A DNA stretch of 64,000 nt, taken from assembly GCA_946811695.1 (NCBI GenBank), contig OX328123.1, positions 147,371,837-147,435,836 on the forward strand. Reading direction: 5' to 3'. The translations under genes and the position numbers were made by a program. This stretch comes from Gonocerus acuteangulatus (Eukaryota > Arthropoda > Insecta > Hemiptera > Coreidae). Below, one piece after another: positions 32,946 to 45,540 of this stretch; within the stretch, counting starts at the first letter, position 1; each line of letters begins with the position of its first letter. A model generated the notes under the pieces. The model searched no databases, was not told where the DNA came from, and saw only the letters and a list, made by a program, of their open reading frames with translations.

Positions 32946-34288
32946 TTTTTCTAGTTTAGTCACCGCTAAAGCATATTTATGGTAAAAATGGTTTTACGGA
33001 TCTTGGCCACAAAACCTACAAAGAGTTTCACCAAAATATTTCTTCGTTGCATATGTATTCTCGATTCTCTCACATAATCCAGCTTTCTGAACCTCCCCCA
33101 CCAATGGAGTAAATTGGCATATAGGGGAGAGTACGTTGGCATAGATGCGTTTTCATCCATTTTTTCATTAACTATGACCAATAACAGCATTGAAAGTTCA
33201 TATTAATTGTAAAGCAAGTGTTGATAGATCACCACAAAGAGTCTCAGTCTCCTAGACGTCAGAATCAATGACGAAACTCATTGTAAGGCTGTCCTCTGAT
33301 TCTGCATACGTCTTATCACGATTTTTTGTAGTATTTTCTTCAGAGCTCTTTATTTGTATTACCTTCTTGGAACATTTTGCAGTATTATTTGATTTTGTCT
33401 GATTGTAGTTTGTTCCAACAAACTAGTATGGTCATAGGTGAATCAGGCCACGTAGGGTTGTTGGTCTGCCAACTAGCTCCACAGGTGCCATACCTCATAA
33501 ACACAACAACGAAAATAAAAAACGAAAAAGAAGTGTGGATTTGATCGAAATATGCATCAAACCTGTCCCATCTCATTTTACTATCAAACTACATCAAAAT
33601 GCCGCAGAAAAACAAATTTCAATTTATTTTTCGGAAATGAGTTTCTTCTTCTTGCTTCCCAAACGTGAACTGTACGAATTGTACGTCTGCAGTTCCAATA
33701 CCCAAGAGGTGACCAACCCAAATCTTTCAGTGGCCCAACTAAAAATTTACTGAACTGAGTTGGGCCGCACATAATAAAAGACTTATTCTACATCTTTTAT
33801 CTTATAACATTCAAAATAATTTATTACCTTACGAGCAATGTGAATGTTAATTCTGAATTTCACTTGAGATTTTTTTTTAATATCAACAGATACCTAATTT
33901 AGTCGAGGCATATTTTCGTTTCAACCGTCTATTGTCCAAATGTCTAAAATAATATAGGCAATTGGAAACTTGAATTGTACCACAGAAAGTATTCAACTGG
34001 GCCGCGTGTTGGGAATGCCTTCTCTAGGACATTCCTTCGCGAAGGCAATCTCACCTTTGTGTTCTCCCATTTTCAATACATCTTCATTAGGAGTCGTATT
34101 GTTAGAAGGGTTCGCAAGAAGCTATTTGTCAAAAGTGCATATTCTTCCAAGGGAATTATTCCTCCAATATTACGTATAAGACCAAAAGTACGTTTTTGTA
34201 GAGTTCTTACTCTACCAAGGATGCGTAATAATCAGACATCTTCCACTATGACCTATTGTCAATTCGTATCTAAGTAGTACATAGATTC
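32946..34288. other. Unassigned DNA
   Basis: Composition is mixed. Frames at 33535-33772 and 33970-34277 (up to 100 codons) are not recognisable proteins. No repeat boundary is clear. Confidence 0.4.
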
Positions 34289-34289
34289 T

Positions 34290-34825
34290 GTACTTACTTA
34301 CTTACTTACAGACGGGCACTACCTATCTGCACTATCTGTCGCAAAACGCCTCCAACGACGGATTCCCATTTCCTCTAAATCCTTCTCCACGTCGTCCAGC
34401 CAGTGCAATCGAGGTTTTCCCCGCCTTCTTCTGCCACCCGGCATTCCATAACGGAGCTTTCTTGGCAATCTTTCAGGGGTCATTCTCTCGACGTGTCCCA
34501 ACCATTTGAGCCTTTGATGATTTATAAAAGTAATTATGTCTGGGTCTCCATACAACGTTTTAAGCTCCTGATTGGTTTTTATTCTCCAGAAGTCGCCACA
34601 CTTTACCGGGCCATATATCCTTCTGGGTACCTTCCGCTCCCAGACTAGTAGCATTCTTGTACTTTCTTTGGTTAGTACCCATGCCTCGCTCCCATATCTG
34701 ACTACTGGGCGTATGACTGTCTTGTAAATATGAACCTATGTCTTCCTGGAGAGCCCCTTGAACTTCAACATTTTCTGCGCCCCAAACAGACACCTATTTC
34801 CTGCAGCGATTCGGGCTTAAATGTC
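34290..34825 (-). pseudogene. RTE/CR1-type LINE 3' end with RT tail
   Basis: Minus-strand translation reads RIAAGNRCLFGAQKMLKFKG, LSRKT, stop, VHIYKTVIRPVVRYGSEAWV, then WERKVPRRIYGPV, INHQRLKWLGHVERM, RLPRKLRYGMPGGRRRRGKP and RLHWLDDVEKDL. This is the common C-terminal tail of endonuclease/reverse-transcriptase LINEs (the 'YK.iIRPV..YGSE.W' and 'RL.WLGHV.RM' blocks). One in-frame TAG near 34745 inactivates it. The 3' end, at low coordinates, runs into a GTAA-type tail (34291-34308 reads TACTTACTTACTTACTTA), a short microsatellite tail as in RTE elements. It is truncated upstream at about 34825. Confidence 0.75.
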
Positions 34826-35545
34826 TGGCACTACACTACACTAAGCTGAAATTATGCTTCCCAAGTACTTGAACTGCCTGCAGCTTTTGATACAGAGATT
34901 CCGTACGTATTAGCCAAATAATAAAATCCAATGCATCAATTTTTTTTTCAAACGGGAATATCACTCTGACTTCTATATTTTTCTGTATAGTACTTATATG
35001 TATACGCATGTATATACACACACGTGTGTGTTTGTGTATATATTGCTTAATACTATAAGAATTTTGGATAAAAAAAAAAAAACTTCATGATTATTTCTCC
35101 AACTTATATATTCCATATATCCTCTCTTGGGCCTCTATAAACTATTCGTTTACCTTCTTCCTAACCTAATGAAGAGGCGAAATTAAGCGTATATCCTATG
35201 TAAACAACAAGAGTCTGAGCCGCGGCGATATTATTCGAATCGAGAGCAGGTCGCCCGCCCCCGTCTTAAATTAGGACCCTATATCTCTCTTTTATTTTAG
35301 TAACACAGTGGATGGTCCACTTCGTAGTCCTCCATAGCTACGATCACTCGTTCTTGTATACAACGACAAACGGCCTGTTTGGTGTGGGAAAAACTTGCTT
35401 TATGCGTTTTTAGCTTGTAGCAGCACTCCAATAGAAATAATATGTGAGCTTACAACCATAAAAAAATAAAACATCCATAATATTTAGTAATAGTTGTAAA
35501 AATGAATGTGGTTTTATCGTGCAAGTAGCGAAAAACTAAAATAAA
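34826..35545. other. Unassigned DNA
   Basis: No gene or repeat supported. A short (AC)n(GT)n palindromic stretch lies near 35010-35040. Confidence 0.4.
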
Positions 35546-38180
35546 ACATTTTATAGTAGATAGTAATGAAAAGAAGGTGTTGATAATTTGGGTTTCGGCC
35601 TTTTTGATTCAATAAAAACTACATTTTATAGTAGATAGTAATGAAAAGAAGGTGTTGATAATTTGGGTTTCGGCCTTTTTGATTCAATAAAAACTACATT
35701 TTATAGTAGATAGTAATGAAAAGAAGGTGTTGATAATTTGGGTTTCGGCCTTTTTGATTCAATAAAAACTACATTTTATAGTAGATAGTAATGAAAAGAA
35801 GGTGTTGATAATTTGGGTTTCGGCCTTTTTGATTCAATAAAAACTACATTTTATAGTAGATAGTAATGAAAAGAAGGTGTTGATAATTTGGGTTTCGGCC
35901 TTTTTGATTCAATAAAAACTACATTTTATAGTAGATAGTAATGAAAAGAAGGTGTTGATAATTTGGGTTTCGGCCTTTTTGATTCAATAAAAACTACATT
36001 TTATAGTAGATAGTAATGAAAAGAAGGGGTTGATAATTTGGGTTTCGGCCTTTTTGATTCAATAAAAACTACATTTTATAGTAGATAGTAATGAAAAGAA
36101 GGTGTTGATAATTTGGGTTTCGGCCTTTTTGATTCAATAAAAACTACATTTTATAGTAGATAGTAATGAAAAGAAGGTGTTGATAATTTGGGTTTCGGCC
36201 TTTTTGATTCAATAAAAACTACATTTTATAGTAGATAGTAATGAAAAGAAGGGGTTGATAATTTGGGTTTCGGCCTTTTTGATTCAATAAAAACTACATT
36301 TTATAGTAGATAGTAATGAAAAGAAGGTGTTGATAATTTGGGTTTCGGCCTTTTTGATTCAATAAAAACTACATTTTATAGTAGATAGTAATGAAAAGAA
36401 GGTGTTGATAATTTGGGTTTCGGCCTTTTTGATTCAATAAAAACTACATTTTATAGTAGATAGTAATGAAAAGAAGGTGTTGATAATTTGGGTTTCGGCC
36501 TTTTTGATTCAATAAAAACTACATTTTATAGTAGATAGTAATGAAAAGAAGGTGTTGATAATTTGGGTTTCGGCCTTTTTGATTCAATAAAAACTACATT
36601 TTATAGTAGATAGTAATGAAAAGAAGGTGTTGATAATTTGGGTTTCGGCCTTTTTGATTCAATAAAAACTACATTTTATAGTAGATAGTAATGAAAAGAA
36701 GGTGTTGATAATTTGGGTTTCGGCCTTTTTGATTCAATAAAAACTACATTTTATAGTAGATAGTAAGGAAAAGAAGGGGTTGATAATTTGGGTTTCGGCC
36801 TTTTTGATTCAATAAAAACTACATTTTATAGTAGATAGTAATGAAAAGAAGGTGTTGATAATTTGGGTTTCGGCTTTTTGATTCAATAAAAACTACATTT
36901 TATAGTAGATAGTAAGGAAAAGAAGGGGTTGATAATTTGGGTTTCGGCCTTTTTGATTCAATAAAAACTACATTTTATAGTAGATAGTAATGAAAAGAAG
37001 GTGTTGATAATTTGGGTTTCGGCCTTTTTGATTCAATAAAAACTACATTTTATAGTAGATAGTAATGAAAAGAAGGTGTTGATAATTTGGGTTTCGGCCT
37101 TTTTGATTCAATAAAAACTACATTTTATAGTAGATAGTAATGAAAAGAAGGGGTTGATAATTTGGGTTTCGGCCTTTTTGATTCAATAAAAACTACATTT
37201 TATAGTAGATAGTAATGAAAAGAAGGTGTTGATAATTTGGGTTTCGGCCTTTTTGATTCAATAAAAACTACATTTTATAGTAGATAGTAATGAAAAGAAG
37301 GTGTTGATAATTTGGGTTTCGGCCTTTTTGATTCAATAAAAACTACATTTTATAGTAGATAGTAATGAAAAGAAGGGGTTGATAATTTGGGTTTCGGCCT
37401 TTTTGATTCAATAAAAACTACATTTTATAGTAGATAGTAATGAAAAGAAGGTGTTGATAATTTGGGTTTCGGCCTTTTTGATTCAATAAAAACTACATTT
37501 TATAGTAGATAGTAATGAAAAGAAGGTGTTGATAATTTGGGTTTCGGCCTTTTTGATTCAATAAAAACTACATTTTATAGTAGATAGTAATGAAAAGAAG
37601 GTGTTGATAATTTGGGTTTCGGCCTTTTTGATTCAATAAAAACTACATTTTATAGTAGATAGTAATGAAAAGAAGGTGTTGATAATTTGGGTTTCGGCCT
37701 TTTTGATTCAATAAAAACTACATTTTATAGTAGATAGTAATGAAAAGAAGGGGTTGATAATTTGGGTTTCGGCCTTTTTGATTCAATAAAAACTACATTT
37801 TATAGTAGATAGTAATGAAAAGAAGGTGTTGATAATTTGGGTTTCGGCCTTTTTGATTCAATAAAAACTACATTTTATAGTAGATAGTAATGAAAAGAAG
37901 GTGTTGATAATTTGGGTTTCGGCCTTTTTGATTCAATAAAAACTACATTTTATAGTAGATAGTAATGAAAAGAAGGTGTTGATAATTTGGGTTTCGGCCT
38001 TTTTGATTCAATAAAAACTACATTTTATAGTAGATAGTAATGAAAAGAAGGTGTTGATAATTTGGGTTTCGGCCTTTTTGATTCAATAAAAACTACATTT
38101 TATAGTAGATAGTAATGAAAAGAAGGGGTTGATAATTTGGGTTTCGGCCTTTTTGATTCAATAAAAACTACATTTTATAG
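35546..38180. repeat. 75-bp satellite array, 35 copies
   Basis: The unit ACATTTTATAGTAGATAGTA, then ATGAAAAGAAGGTGTTGATA, then ATTTGGGTTTCGGCC and TTTTTGATTCAATAAAAACT repeats at 75 bp from 35546 to 38170. Thirty-four units are 75 bp and one (near 36835-36910) is 74 bp. The only common variant is GGTGTTG/GGGGTTG; two copies (17th and 19th) also carry AAGGAAAAG. The G-type occurs at copies 7, 10, 17, 19, 22, 25, 30 and 35. Homogeneity is very high, and no frame stays open across units on either strand. Confidence 0.97.
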
Positions 38181-38410
38181 TTAAAATGTGTTTATTTACG
38201 CCAACGTTTCGGCTCGCTATACAAGCCTTCTTCAGGATTATGGAGAAGAGAGAGAACTGTGCCGTTTCAGGGAAGCTACATTTCTCTACATCTCAACTTT
38301 CGAGTATATCTTCTCAATAATAATGATAAGAACTTGGCAAACAATTCCAGCACCGAATAGTTTGTCCGGGTAGTTTGTCGATTGCCAGTTATTTAGTCAC
38401 AACCTTCTAC
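38170..38410 (-). mobile_element. PLE terminal fragment abutting the satellite
   Basis: After the last unit, 38181-38260 has the typical PLE terminal signature (minus strand CCTGAAGAAGGC, then CGAAACGTTGGCGTAAATAA). The satellite's ACATTTTATAG and the element's TTAAAATGT form an 8-bp palindrome (38170-38189). No reading frame follows to 38410. Confidence 0.6.
38197..38236 (-). ncRNA. Hammerhead-like motif at satellite edge
   Basis: The minus strand has CUGAAGA, a 6-bp stem II GGCUUG/CGAGCC with loop UAUAG, GAAA, then stem III ACG/CGU with loop UUGG and triplet GUA. This is the best stem III in the window. Stem I is weak (about 2 pairs), so single-copy activity is uncertain. Confidence 0.65.
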
Positions 38411-38487
38411 AGACTTTGAAGGCCGCCGAACGTTTCTGGGCATGCACAATGGCATTACAAATACATACAGAACTCAACTACTTTCGG

Positions 38488-38640
38488 GGACTCCTCGTGG
38501 TCTAGTGGCTAACACCCTAGATTCTCATGAGGGAGATAGTGGGTTGGAGTCCCACCGGTGGCAGGAATTTTCTCAACTCTCGGCTTGTTAAGAAAATTCC
38601 TTGCTGCACTATGGGTTTCGCACTAATGGCCCAGATATCG
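38488..38640 (+). mobile_element. tRNA-derived SINE, worn copy
   Basis: CTCCTCGTGGTCTAGTGGCTAACACC resembles a tRNA A-box region and GTGGGTTGGAGTCCCACC a B box. The tail region (GGCAGGAATTTTCTCAACTC, GAAAATTCCTTGCTGCAC, GCACTAATGGCCC) matches the SINEs at 43814, 46486 and 53674. It lacks a poly(A) tail and clear target duplications, so it is an older copy. Confidence 0.75.
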
Positions 38641-40225
38641 GCTTGTCGTAACTACTTACTGACGTCAGAGGGCATTTTATTTGATGGTAGGGAAATTTAA
38701 CTTGAACCGTTAAACATAGAGTGCTTTGTGGATTTTTAACTTTCGTTATGTATGACATGTTCAATTTCGTGGTGATCACGTTTGTGGTTTCATGACACCT
38801 GGACTCACCGGACCTCCACGAACCGTTAAACATTAATACATGTTAAATTAAAAATTACTTTTTGGATTTTGGTTAATTTGACTCAAGAATTCGGTGGTTT
38901 GAATCTTTAACTACTTTTGTTATTTCATTGAATGGATCGCCACGAAAGTTGAATTGAAAGTTGTAAAAAAAAAAAAAAAAAAAGACACCGAGCTAAATAA
39001 AACATTCTCTGTTCATAGGAACTTTTGAATATAATTAATCGGTGATGAATGGAAGTGTGTACTTCAAGTTGGGGAAATGTTCGTGGGCGAATGTATATAA
39101 AATCATATTTTTCCACTCATAGTTCCTGCAGAGGAAGTATTCCAAAATTTTTTTCGTTAAATTTTGCAATAATAATAAATCTGAATAATTGATATAACTA
39201 TGGATAATATTGGTAATATAGTGTTAACTAATGAGTCACACACTGATACCTATTAAGGCGTTCGTTCCTCTGGTCAACGGATGAATTCTAATCCCTTTGA
39301 TGTATTAGACCAGCCTTTAAGTATGTGGTTTCTTTTTTGACCGAAATAACCAAGAGATTGTTGCAATAAGTAAGTCTCGCGGTAGACATCTTTATATTGG
39401 ACAAGAGAGGAACATGTGTCGCTACTATTAAATCGTTCAGATAAAGAGTTTGGCAGAACCACGAGCCCGATATAGACAGCTTGATCTAGTTGAGTTGAGA
39501 AGCGTTGAAATACGTTGTTGAGAGTCCGTGTAGACAAGGTTTCTAGGTAGGAGTTAATTCTAGGCCCATACATCTAGGCAGTCTCTTCTGTAGTTGCGGA
39601 TGTCGTGTCGTCTCTTACCAAGGCATTGCTTCTAGTTCTGGATTTGGTAATAACTTATGTCCTTGCACCTTTGATCTAGCGGCAATTCAAGAGCTTATTT
39701 TGGTTCGGCAAGAATGATTGTCCGTAGTTCTTTCTCCAAATCATTGCATTTAGATGATTTTTGTTTTTTAATAGTAGAAGATATATACATATATAAAAGA
39801 GAGAGAGAGAGAGGAATAGAAAATCAGAGAGGACTAGGAGGACAGGCAAAATGTGGAGGAAACCGACAGCAGCCTATACCGAAATGACACGATTACAAAT
39901 ATGTTACTTGGGCACAAGACCATGTACCGATAAATAATGAAATAAGGTTTGTAATTTTATTGTTATCTTAGGTAAATATACTAACTATTATTTAAATAGC
40001 TGTAGGTAATGTAAAATCATTCATTCTGTACTCAAATCAGCAAACATGTTTTTTCTGCTCTCTTTGTAGTATTTGTTAGTTGATTAAAAATATTAAATAA
40101 CCGTCGTTGCGGAGCTCTTAAAATAAATTTTAACGTTGAATGCAATTAATATATATCCCTCTATCGAAAGTTGCATAAATTATTATTATTATTGTAGGAA
40201 CAAAACTAACAATTATGAAGTTTGG
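38641..40225. other. Unassigned AT-rich DNA
   Basis: An A-run lies at 38966-38984 and a (GA)n stretch near 39798-39814. A 99-codon minus frame at 39274-39573 has ordinary composition but no recognisable family. Confidence 0.4.
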
Positions 40226-40229
40226 AGCA

Positions 40230-40910
40230 CTTATTTCTCGGATTGACATTGTCCCGTCAAAATTTACATCGAAACCCTTTTTGTAGGGACTTTAGTAAGC
40301 TTTCGAATGCTCATCTTCCATTCACCATGATTTCCCGACTGTTTTCGAGATATTTTAGAAAATATACGAAAATCCCAAAACTTTTCATGCCTGTTAATGA
40401 AACATTTTATTCCTAGTACTTCCTTAACTCCAAACGGAACCAAAATGTATCTTTCCTAGATTAGATAAATATCAAACGTCTGAAAAAAGTTTCAAATAAA
40501 TGAATCGTTTCTGAAAGCGGAAACTGAAAATTAGTTTGGAAAAGTAGGTGCTTTAATGTTTATAATACTTATACCTTAGTTCATAACAGTGTCAACATAT
40601 CGAAAAATGTCTAACTGAATCAACCGTTTCTCAATACTCAAACCTAAAATCAGTTAGGAAAACTGAGTTATACCATTCTCGTAAACAGCTACAGATATCT
40701 CTTTAAAAGTAGTTCCATTTGTTATTCTACGTTAAGAAACCTATAAAACAAGTACCAGCATGTAAATGAACTCGAAAACCTAAGTGTTCCGATTATTTTG
40801 GCGGGAATTTTTGTGTCGGCACTTCCGGATTCGTGAGGTAAACCTCATAAGCGGGTTTCTAACCTTTGGAGGGAGGGAGGAACCGCTCCTAAAAGTAGAA
40901 AGGATATTGA
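40230..40910 (-). mobile_element. Interspersed repeat, family R, copy 4
   Basis: In reverse orientation the landmarks GGAGCGGTTCCTCCCTCC, AACCCGCTTATGAGG, GAAGTGCCGACACAAAAATT and TTTTCGAGTTCATTTACATG match copy 1 at 17035. The segment 40440-40680 holds two diverged versions of the 'AATGAATCGTTTCTGAAAG' block. No coding. Confidence 0.55.
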
Positions 40911-40984
40911 GTAAGAAGAGGTGAGATTAGGTATTTGAATATTTAGAATTAAAAAAAAAACAAAAAAACAAAAAAAAAAAAACT

Positions 40985-41190
40985 TTATTTAACGGTATTT
41001 TAGATAGATAGATTCTTTAAAAGATTGGCCCTTGAAGATCGATTGTTTAAAAGATCAGCCCTGAGAAATCGATACGATAAAAAGATCGGCCCTTGGAGAT
41101 CGATTCAAAAAAATCGATAAATCTCGTTCAAAAGATCTATCTTTTAAAAGATTGATTCAGGACGCCCATCTCTACTCGCAAGATTTTATC
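40985..41190. repeat. AAGATCG-rich subterminal repeats, hAT-like end
   Basis: Six or more variants of TTAAAAGATYG and GGCCCTTGRAGATCGAT occur within 170 bp. The right edge reads GACGCCCATCTCTAC, whose complement GTAGAGATGGGCGTC resembles hAT termini. Only one end is visible. Confidence 0.4.
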
Positions 41191-43800
41191 AAGAATCACG
41201 GCGTTGGAGTGATCTCTTTTAACGAGTCCGCTGTGAATTCATAATTATTTGATGGCATTACCTAGAATTGACGGCAGAGACCCGAATTTGTTTTAATGTT
41301 TGATAATGCGACTTAAAATCAGCGAATGCTTTTTCGAAACTTTATTGCACGCCACATGAATACTTATCTTATCGGTTCCCTCTTAATAAGGCAATTAAAG
41401 CGAATGGAAATGCGATTCTAATGTCCTGATTTTTATGGCATAGTTAATTAGGCGGTTGTTATAAATTTATTACACTCTATTTCATGTCTGATTCATGCTT
41501 GAGTAGTTTCTTTTTATACTTATGCTAATATTTTCTTTTTTGTTTTTGTTTTTTTAATTTGAAAATTTATAGTTATATTGCCTACATTTATTGTATAAAT
41601 TTTTATACATTAAAGCATTAGAATCACTTTTTTTGTATTAAAGATTTATTAAAAAAGAATATTCCTGATATTTTATGCTATTAAATCTTTATTTTTTTTT
41701 TAATATTTGTTGCTTTCTAATAAACTATAAATGTATTATTTTCAGCTTATCAATGATAATAATTATTATAATGAAATTACTTTATTTTTTGTAATATATA
41801 ATTCGAAAGGAAAGTAAGTTCTGAGGTTACTGTTCCAATCAAAACATGTATATCTGGGCATGAATAGACGAGTGGTACAGCTCTCATTTAATATTCTGGA
41901 GTACCTGATTTTAAAACTCGGGCGTACACTTAAGATTTTTTCTTCTAGTGTTGTCGTTTGGGGGTTGGATTTTGAGTCCCAGACCGTCCCTCATCTTACT
42001 CAGCCATTTATTAATTTAACTAATGTATTGACAAAGGGGAAAATCGGCCGGAGCATGTGACTGACCACTATTTTGTAAGTTGTGAAAATTTGAAATATAG
42101 ATCTCATTTCATTAAAACAACAATTGCATGGTGCTAATGACCCTAGCAGTAGATGCAAAAAAAAAAAAAAAAAAATCATCTGAAGAAAATAAGTGAAATA
42201 AACTTAGTTTTACATAAAATGAGTATTTTTTATTTTAAAATCAACTGTAAGGAAAATTTCAAAAATATAAATTATTCCTATTTAACTGTAAAGTTTAAAA
42301 ATACTTGAATGAAGTGACCATAAAAATCAAAGAATGCTGAATATTTTTATTTACATTCTTAACTTTTAGGATATACACCTGTAGGTACATCAATTAGAAA
42401 GGTTTTGCCTGAAATAGGCTTGCTTATAGCAACTTTGTAAGTACATTGATATTTTCTTAAAAATCTAAACATTAATTTTTGCGTCAAACTAAATAAATAA
42501 ATGTGAATGTTAACTATTAAAACTCAAAAACTATGAAATCATTGAAAATTTTTAAAAATATTTTTGTCCACCAATACACTCAATACTAGGGAAAATACGC
42601 TCCATGTTAATTACACAATTATTGGTTTTGCAAATATTCTTGGGATAATGAGTGTCATATAAAAACGTATTGTAGATAACGGTATTTTATATGTAAATAT
42701 AATATCAGAAATTAAATAATATTAACAGAAATCCATGCTGGTGGTTTTCCATTTTTCCATGTGAACAAAAAAAAAAAAAAAAAATGTTTTGTTAACTGTT
42801 ATGTTAGCGAAAGATCTTTAAGTGGGAACGTATTGGTACAGATACGAGCCTCTACTTCTTCTTGTAGGAAGTAATAATAATCGCGAGATTGTTCCCCAAC
42901 TTCCCAAACTCGTTTAAATTTTGAGTTACATTCATTGACCATAAACATAATCCCATCCTCAAATGTTTTCAAAACTAGATATATTTATTTGAGAGTATTA
43001 TTAATTGATGTTCGTCATTTTCAATTGGAGCCGAAGAGACGACACATACATCACGGAGCTTGGATAAAGTGGTACCAGCTGATTAGAATCAAATAAATTC
43101 ATCGGAAATGACAGCTGTCACATATGCACAGAACCAATGACACTTCTTGTCACGTGTTTATTCCCCCACAATACAACCATTCAATTAACGTCAAACTCAT
43201 ATAATCATTTTATTAATAACTATTCTACATTTATTTATCAATAATTTATATTATTGATAAGAGTGCTGTAAGTATTTTTATCGTATCATTTTCGCACTTT
43301 CCTTATCTCAAACTGCCTTAAAACTACGTTATAAGTAACACAATTTCATAAACGTTCTAGATTTGCTGATTTAAGCTATATTAGGTTCTATAATGTGTGT
43401 TATTTATAAACAATAAAAGTTCCATTCTTAACTTACCGACACCTCCTAGTGCCTTAAAGAGTCCATCTCGGAGGAGAAGCATCATATTTTTCACGTTTTC
43501 ATTCTTATCCTTCGTGTCAGTTGTAAAGCTTTAACTCAAAACATTTTATAATCTATTACACGAAATATTAGAGCCGATTTTTACCCTCTCATAACTTTGT
43601 ACCTGCCAAAGATAAACATTTTAAATTTACACATATATTATTCTAATAGATGTGCGTAGTGATGGAAAGTTTCATAATTCTACATTGAATAGTTTCTGAG
43701 AAATAGGCGATAGAAAATAGGAATTTATAGGACACACTCACTCATCAAAATTATTAAGCATTTCCCGAGAAGCTAGGGACTTGAAATTTTGTGGGATGAT
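41191..43800. other. AT-rich DNA, one possible SINE-like retrocopy
   Basis: 41860-42176 ends in TGGTGCTAATGACCCTAG, GCAGTAGATGC and 19 A residues, recalling the 3' part of the SINE family. A target duplication was not found, so this is uncertain. The rest has no recognisable content. Confidence 0.4.
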
Positions 43801-43813
43801 AAACATTAGGGTG

Positions 43814-44005
43814 TTTTTTTTTTTTTTTTTTTTTTTTTTTACGGCGCATCGACAAATCTTGGCCATTAGTGCCGACATCTAGGGTGCAGCCAGGAATTTT
43901 CGCAGCGAGCCCTGAGATGAGAAAATCCCTGCCGCCGGTGGGGATCGAACCCACCATCTCCCGCTTATGAATCTAGCGCGCTAGCCACTAGACCATGGGA
44001 GACCC
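43814..44005 (-). mobile_element. tRNA-derived SINE with target duplication
   Basis: On the minus strand: TCTCCCATGGTCTAGTGGCTAG (A-box region), GTGGGTTCGATCCCCACC (B box), a body with GAAAATTCCTGGCTGCACCC-type sequence, CACTAATGGCCAAGATTTGT, and a poly(A) tail seen as 43814-43842 T. Flanking CATTAGGGTG at 43804-43813 and 44006-44015 is a perfect target-site duplication. The promoter is internal (RNA polymerase III type). Mobilisation depends on a LINE partner in trans. Confidence 0.9.
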
Positions 44006-44345
44006 CATTAGGGTGTTATTAAAGACAAATATCGAAAAACCCTGAAAAGTTGTGGTTGACTCCGCTTTCAGGGGGGGGGGGGGTGCTCGTTTTGTGCTTG
44101 TTGTTCCTTCGGAAACCCATCATGTGGGGTATCAAATGAATTGTCTCGGTATGAAGAACATATATTTGATGTTTTAAGAAACATTTAGACGCATCTTATT
44201 ATGTATCTTTTTATGTACATGTCTAATATATACCTACGTATGTAAGGCGACGGCGACATTAGTTATATTTAAAATTAATAAGTGTCTGACTAGTACACAA
44301 GGGCATTTCCACATAATAATCAGAATACAAGGCATTATAAAAAAA

Positions 44346-44860
44346 GGTGCCAACTCAAAATTCACTTACAAAAAGTATTGATATCCCCCCCCCCCAAAAA
44401 AAAACAAAACTAACGTTGAAAAAAAGCCAAGTTCCAGGCCAGTTTGCATATCATAGTATTGGGCCAAGTTTTAGGCTCTTAATACCTTGTTAAGAACCTA
44501 ATTATATCCTCTCACTTATTTGAGCAATTCCAACCTGGCCAGTTTTCGTCAACGTTCTTACGGCCGTGGCCACTTTAACTTACATAGATTTCATACAAAC
44601 CCGATCGTTTTTAGTCGACAAAGAGTTTATAATAACCCGTTATCCTAAGTTATAGTGGCCATCCTTTAACGAAAACTGGACAAGTTGGAATTGCACAAAT
44701 AATTGAGGGGGTATAATTAGGCTCTTAACAAGGTATTAAGAGCCAAACACTTGGCCCAATACTATGATATCATAACATTCGTAGGCAAACTGCTTTTTGG
44801 AGGGGCTAGGAACTTGGCCTTTTTTTAACGTTAGTTTTTTTGGAGATTTGTCTCACAGTG
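44346..44860. mobile_element. Foldback-type DNA element, copy 2
   Basis: It shares with 7560-8110 the outer AACTCAAAATTCACTTACAA and AAAAGTATTG, the TATCCCCCC end, AACTAACGTTGAAAAAA, AGTATTGGGCCAAG, TCTTAATACCTTG and CCAGTTTTCGT blocks, in mirrored arms around a ~110-bp centre. The right end is CCTTTTTTTAACGTTAGTTTTTTTGG. No coding capacity. Confidence 0.75.
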
Positions 44861-45229
44861 TTTATGTTGTGTCATATGTTTGAAAAATTTAAACACGTTT
44901 AAAAATTGTAAAACTAAATCTCAAAGCAAAGAAAGACAAGGGAAAAGTAACAGTACCCTTAGCAGAAATACCCCATTTCACAGATTTCTCGGATTCCTCT
45001 CTGAAAACTCACTTAAGTATCCTATTTGTTGGACTTATTAATATATATAAATATGATTGCGAATATATTCTATACATTTACTATGGTTTTCTGCATGTAA
45101 GCTATCCGAAAATCCCAATAATAATCTGGTTTTATACATTTTCGGTTTATAGATATACGACAACAACGGTTATAGATGTGTATCTTCGTTTCCATTTAAT
45201 TATAAAACAACTATCTGGAAATCTAGTTA
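44861..45229. other. Unassigned AT-rich DNA
   Basis: No gene or recognisable repeat. Confidence 0.4.
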
Positions 45230-45401
45230 AGCACTACGATTTAATTGTGCAAATTTCGCCCAAAAACCGTATTTTAGTGGGCGAATAAACTGGTAAACAA
45301 ACTTAACCTTTCAAAACGCACAAAGTAACCGTTTTGCACAAAATTTCATTTAAATCGGTCCATTCTTGAGCAAGCAAGAGAACAAACAAATAAGCATCAT
45401 C

Positions 45402-45454
<53 letters not shown>

Positions 45455-45540
45455 ATAATACTATTAATTATATTATATAAATATATATTTGATCTGAGAG
45501 TTTCTAGTCGGCACTTCCGTATTGCGTCTCAACAATAGTG
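45230..45540 (-). mobile_element. Interspersed repeat, family R, copy 5
   Basis: The reverse strand contains AAATTTTGTGCAAAACGGTT, a shared 'ATCGGTCCATTCTTGAGC' homologue of the GGTCCGATTTTGATG block, (TA)n at 45409-45453, and GAAGTGCCGACTAGAAACTC at the far end. Order and orientation fit family R. Confidence 0.5.
45409..45453. repeat. (TA)n microsatellite inside family R
   Basis: About 22 TA units. Confidence 0.95.

Noticed and set aside
34403..34648. Plus-strand frame of 81 codons
   Set aside because: It is the antisense shadow of the LINE C-terminal coding remnant on the minus strand.
35546..38180. The 75-bp satellite unit as a tandem hammerhead ribozyme
   Set aside because: The minus strand has GGCCGAAACCC and an upstream UUGAAUC, faintly like the two core boxes, but CUGANGA is not present and no stem II or stem III can be drawn.
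35546..38180. A CRISPR array
   Set aside because: Units are contiguous and identical over their full 75 bp with no variable spacers, and the setting is eukaryotic.
43754..43957. A lysine-rich 67-codon protein
   Set aside because: It is a reading of the SINE and its poly(A) tail; near-identical frames appear in other SINE copies at 53725-54021.
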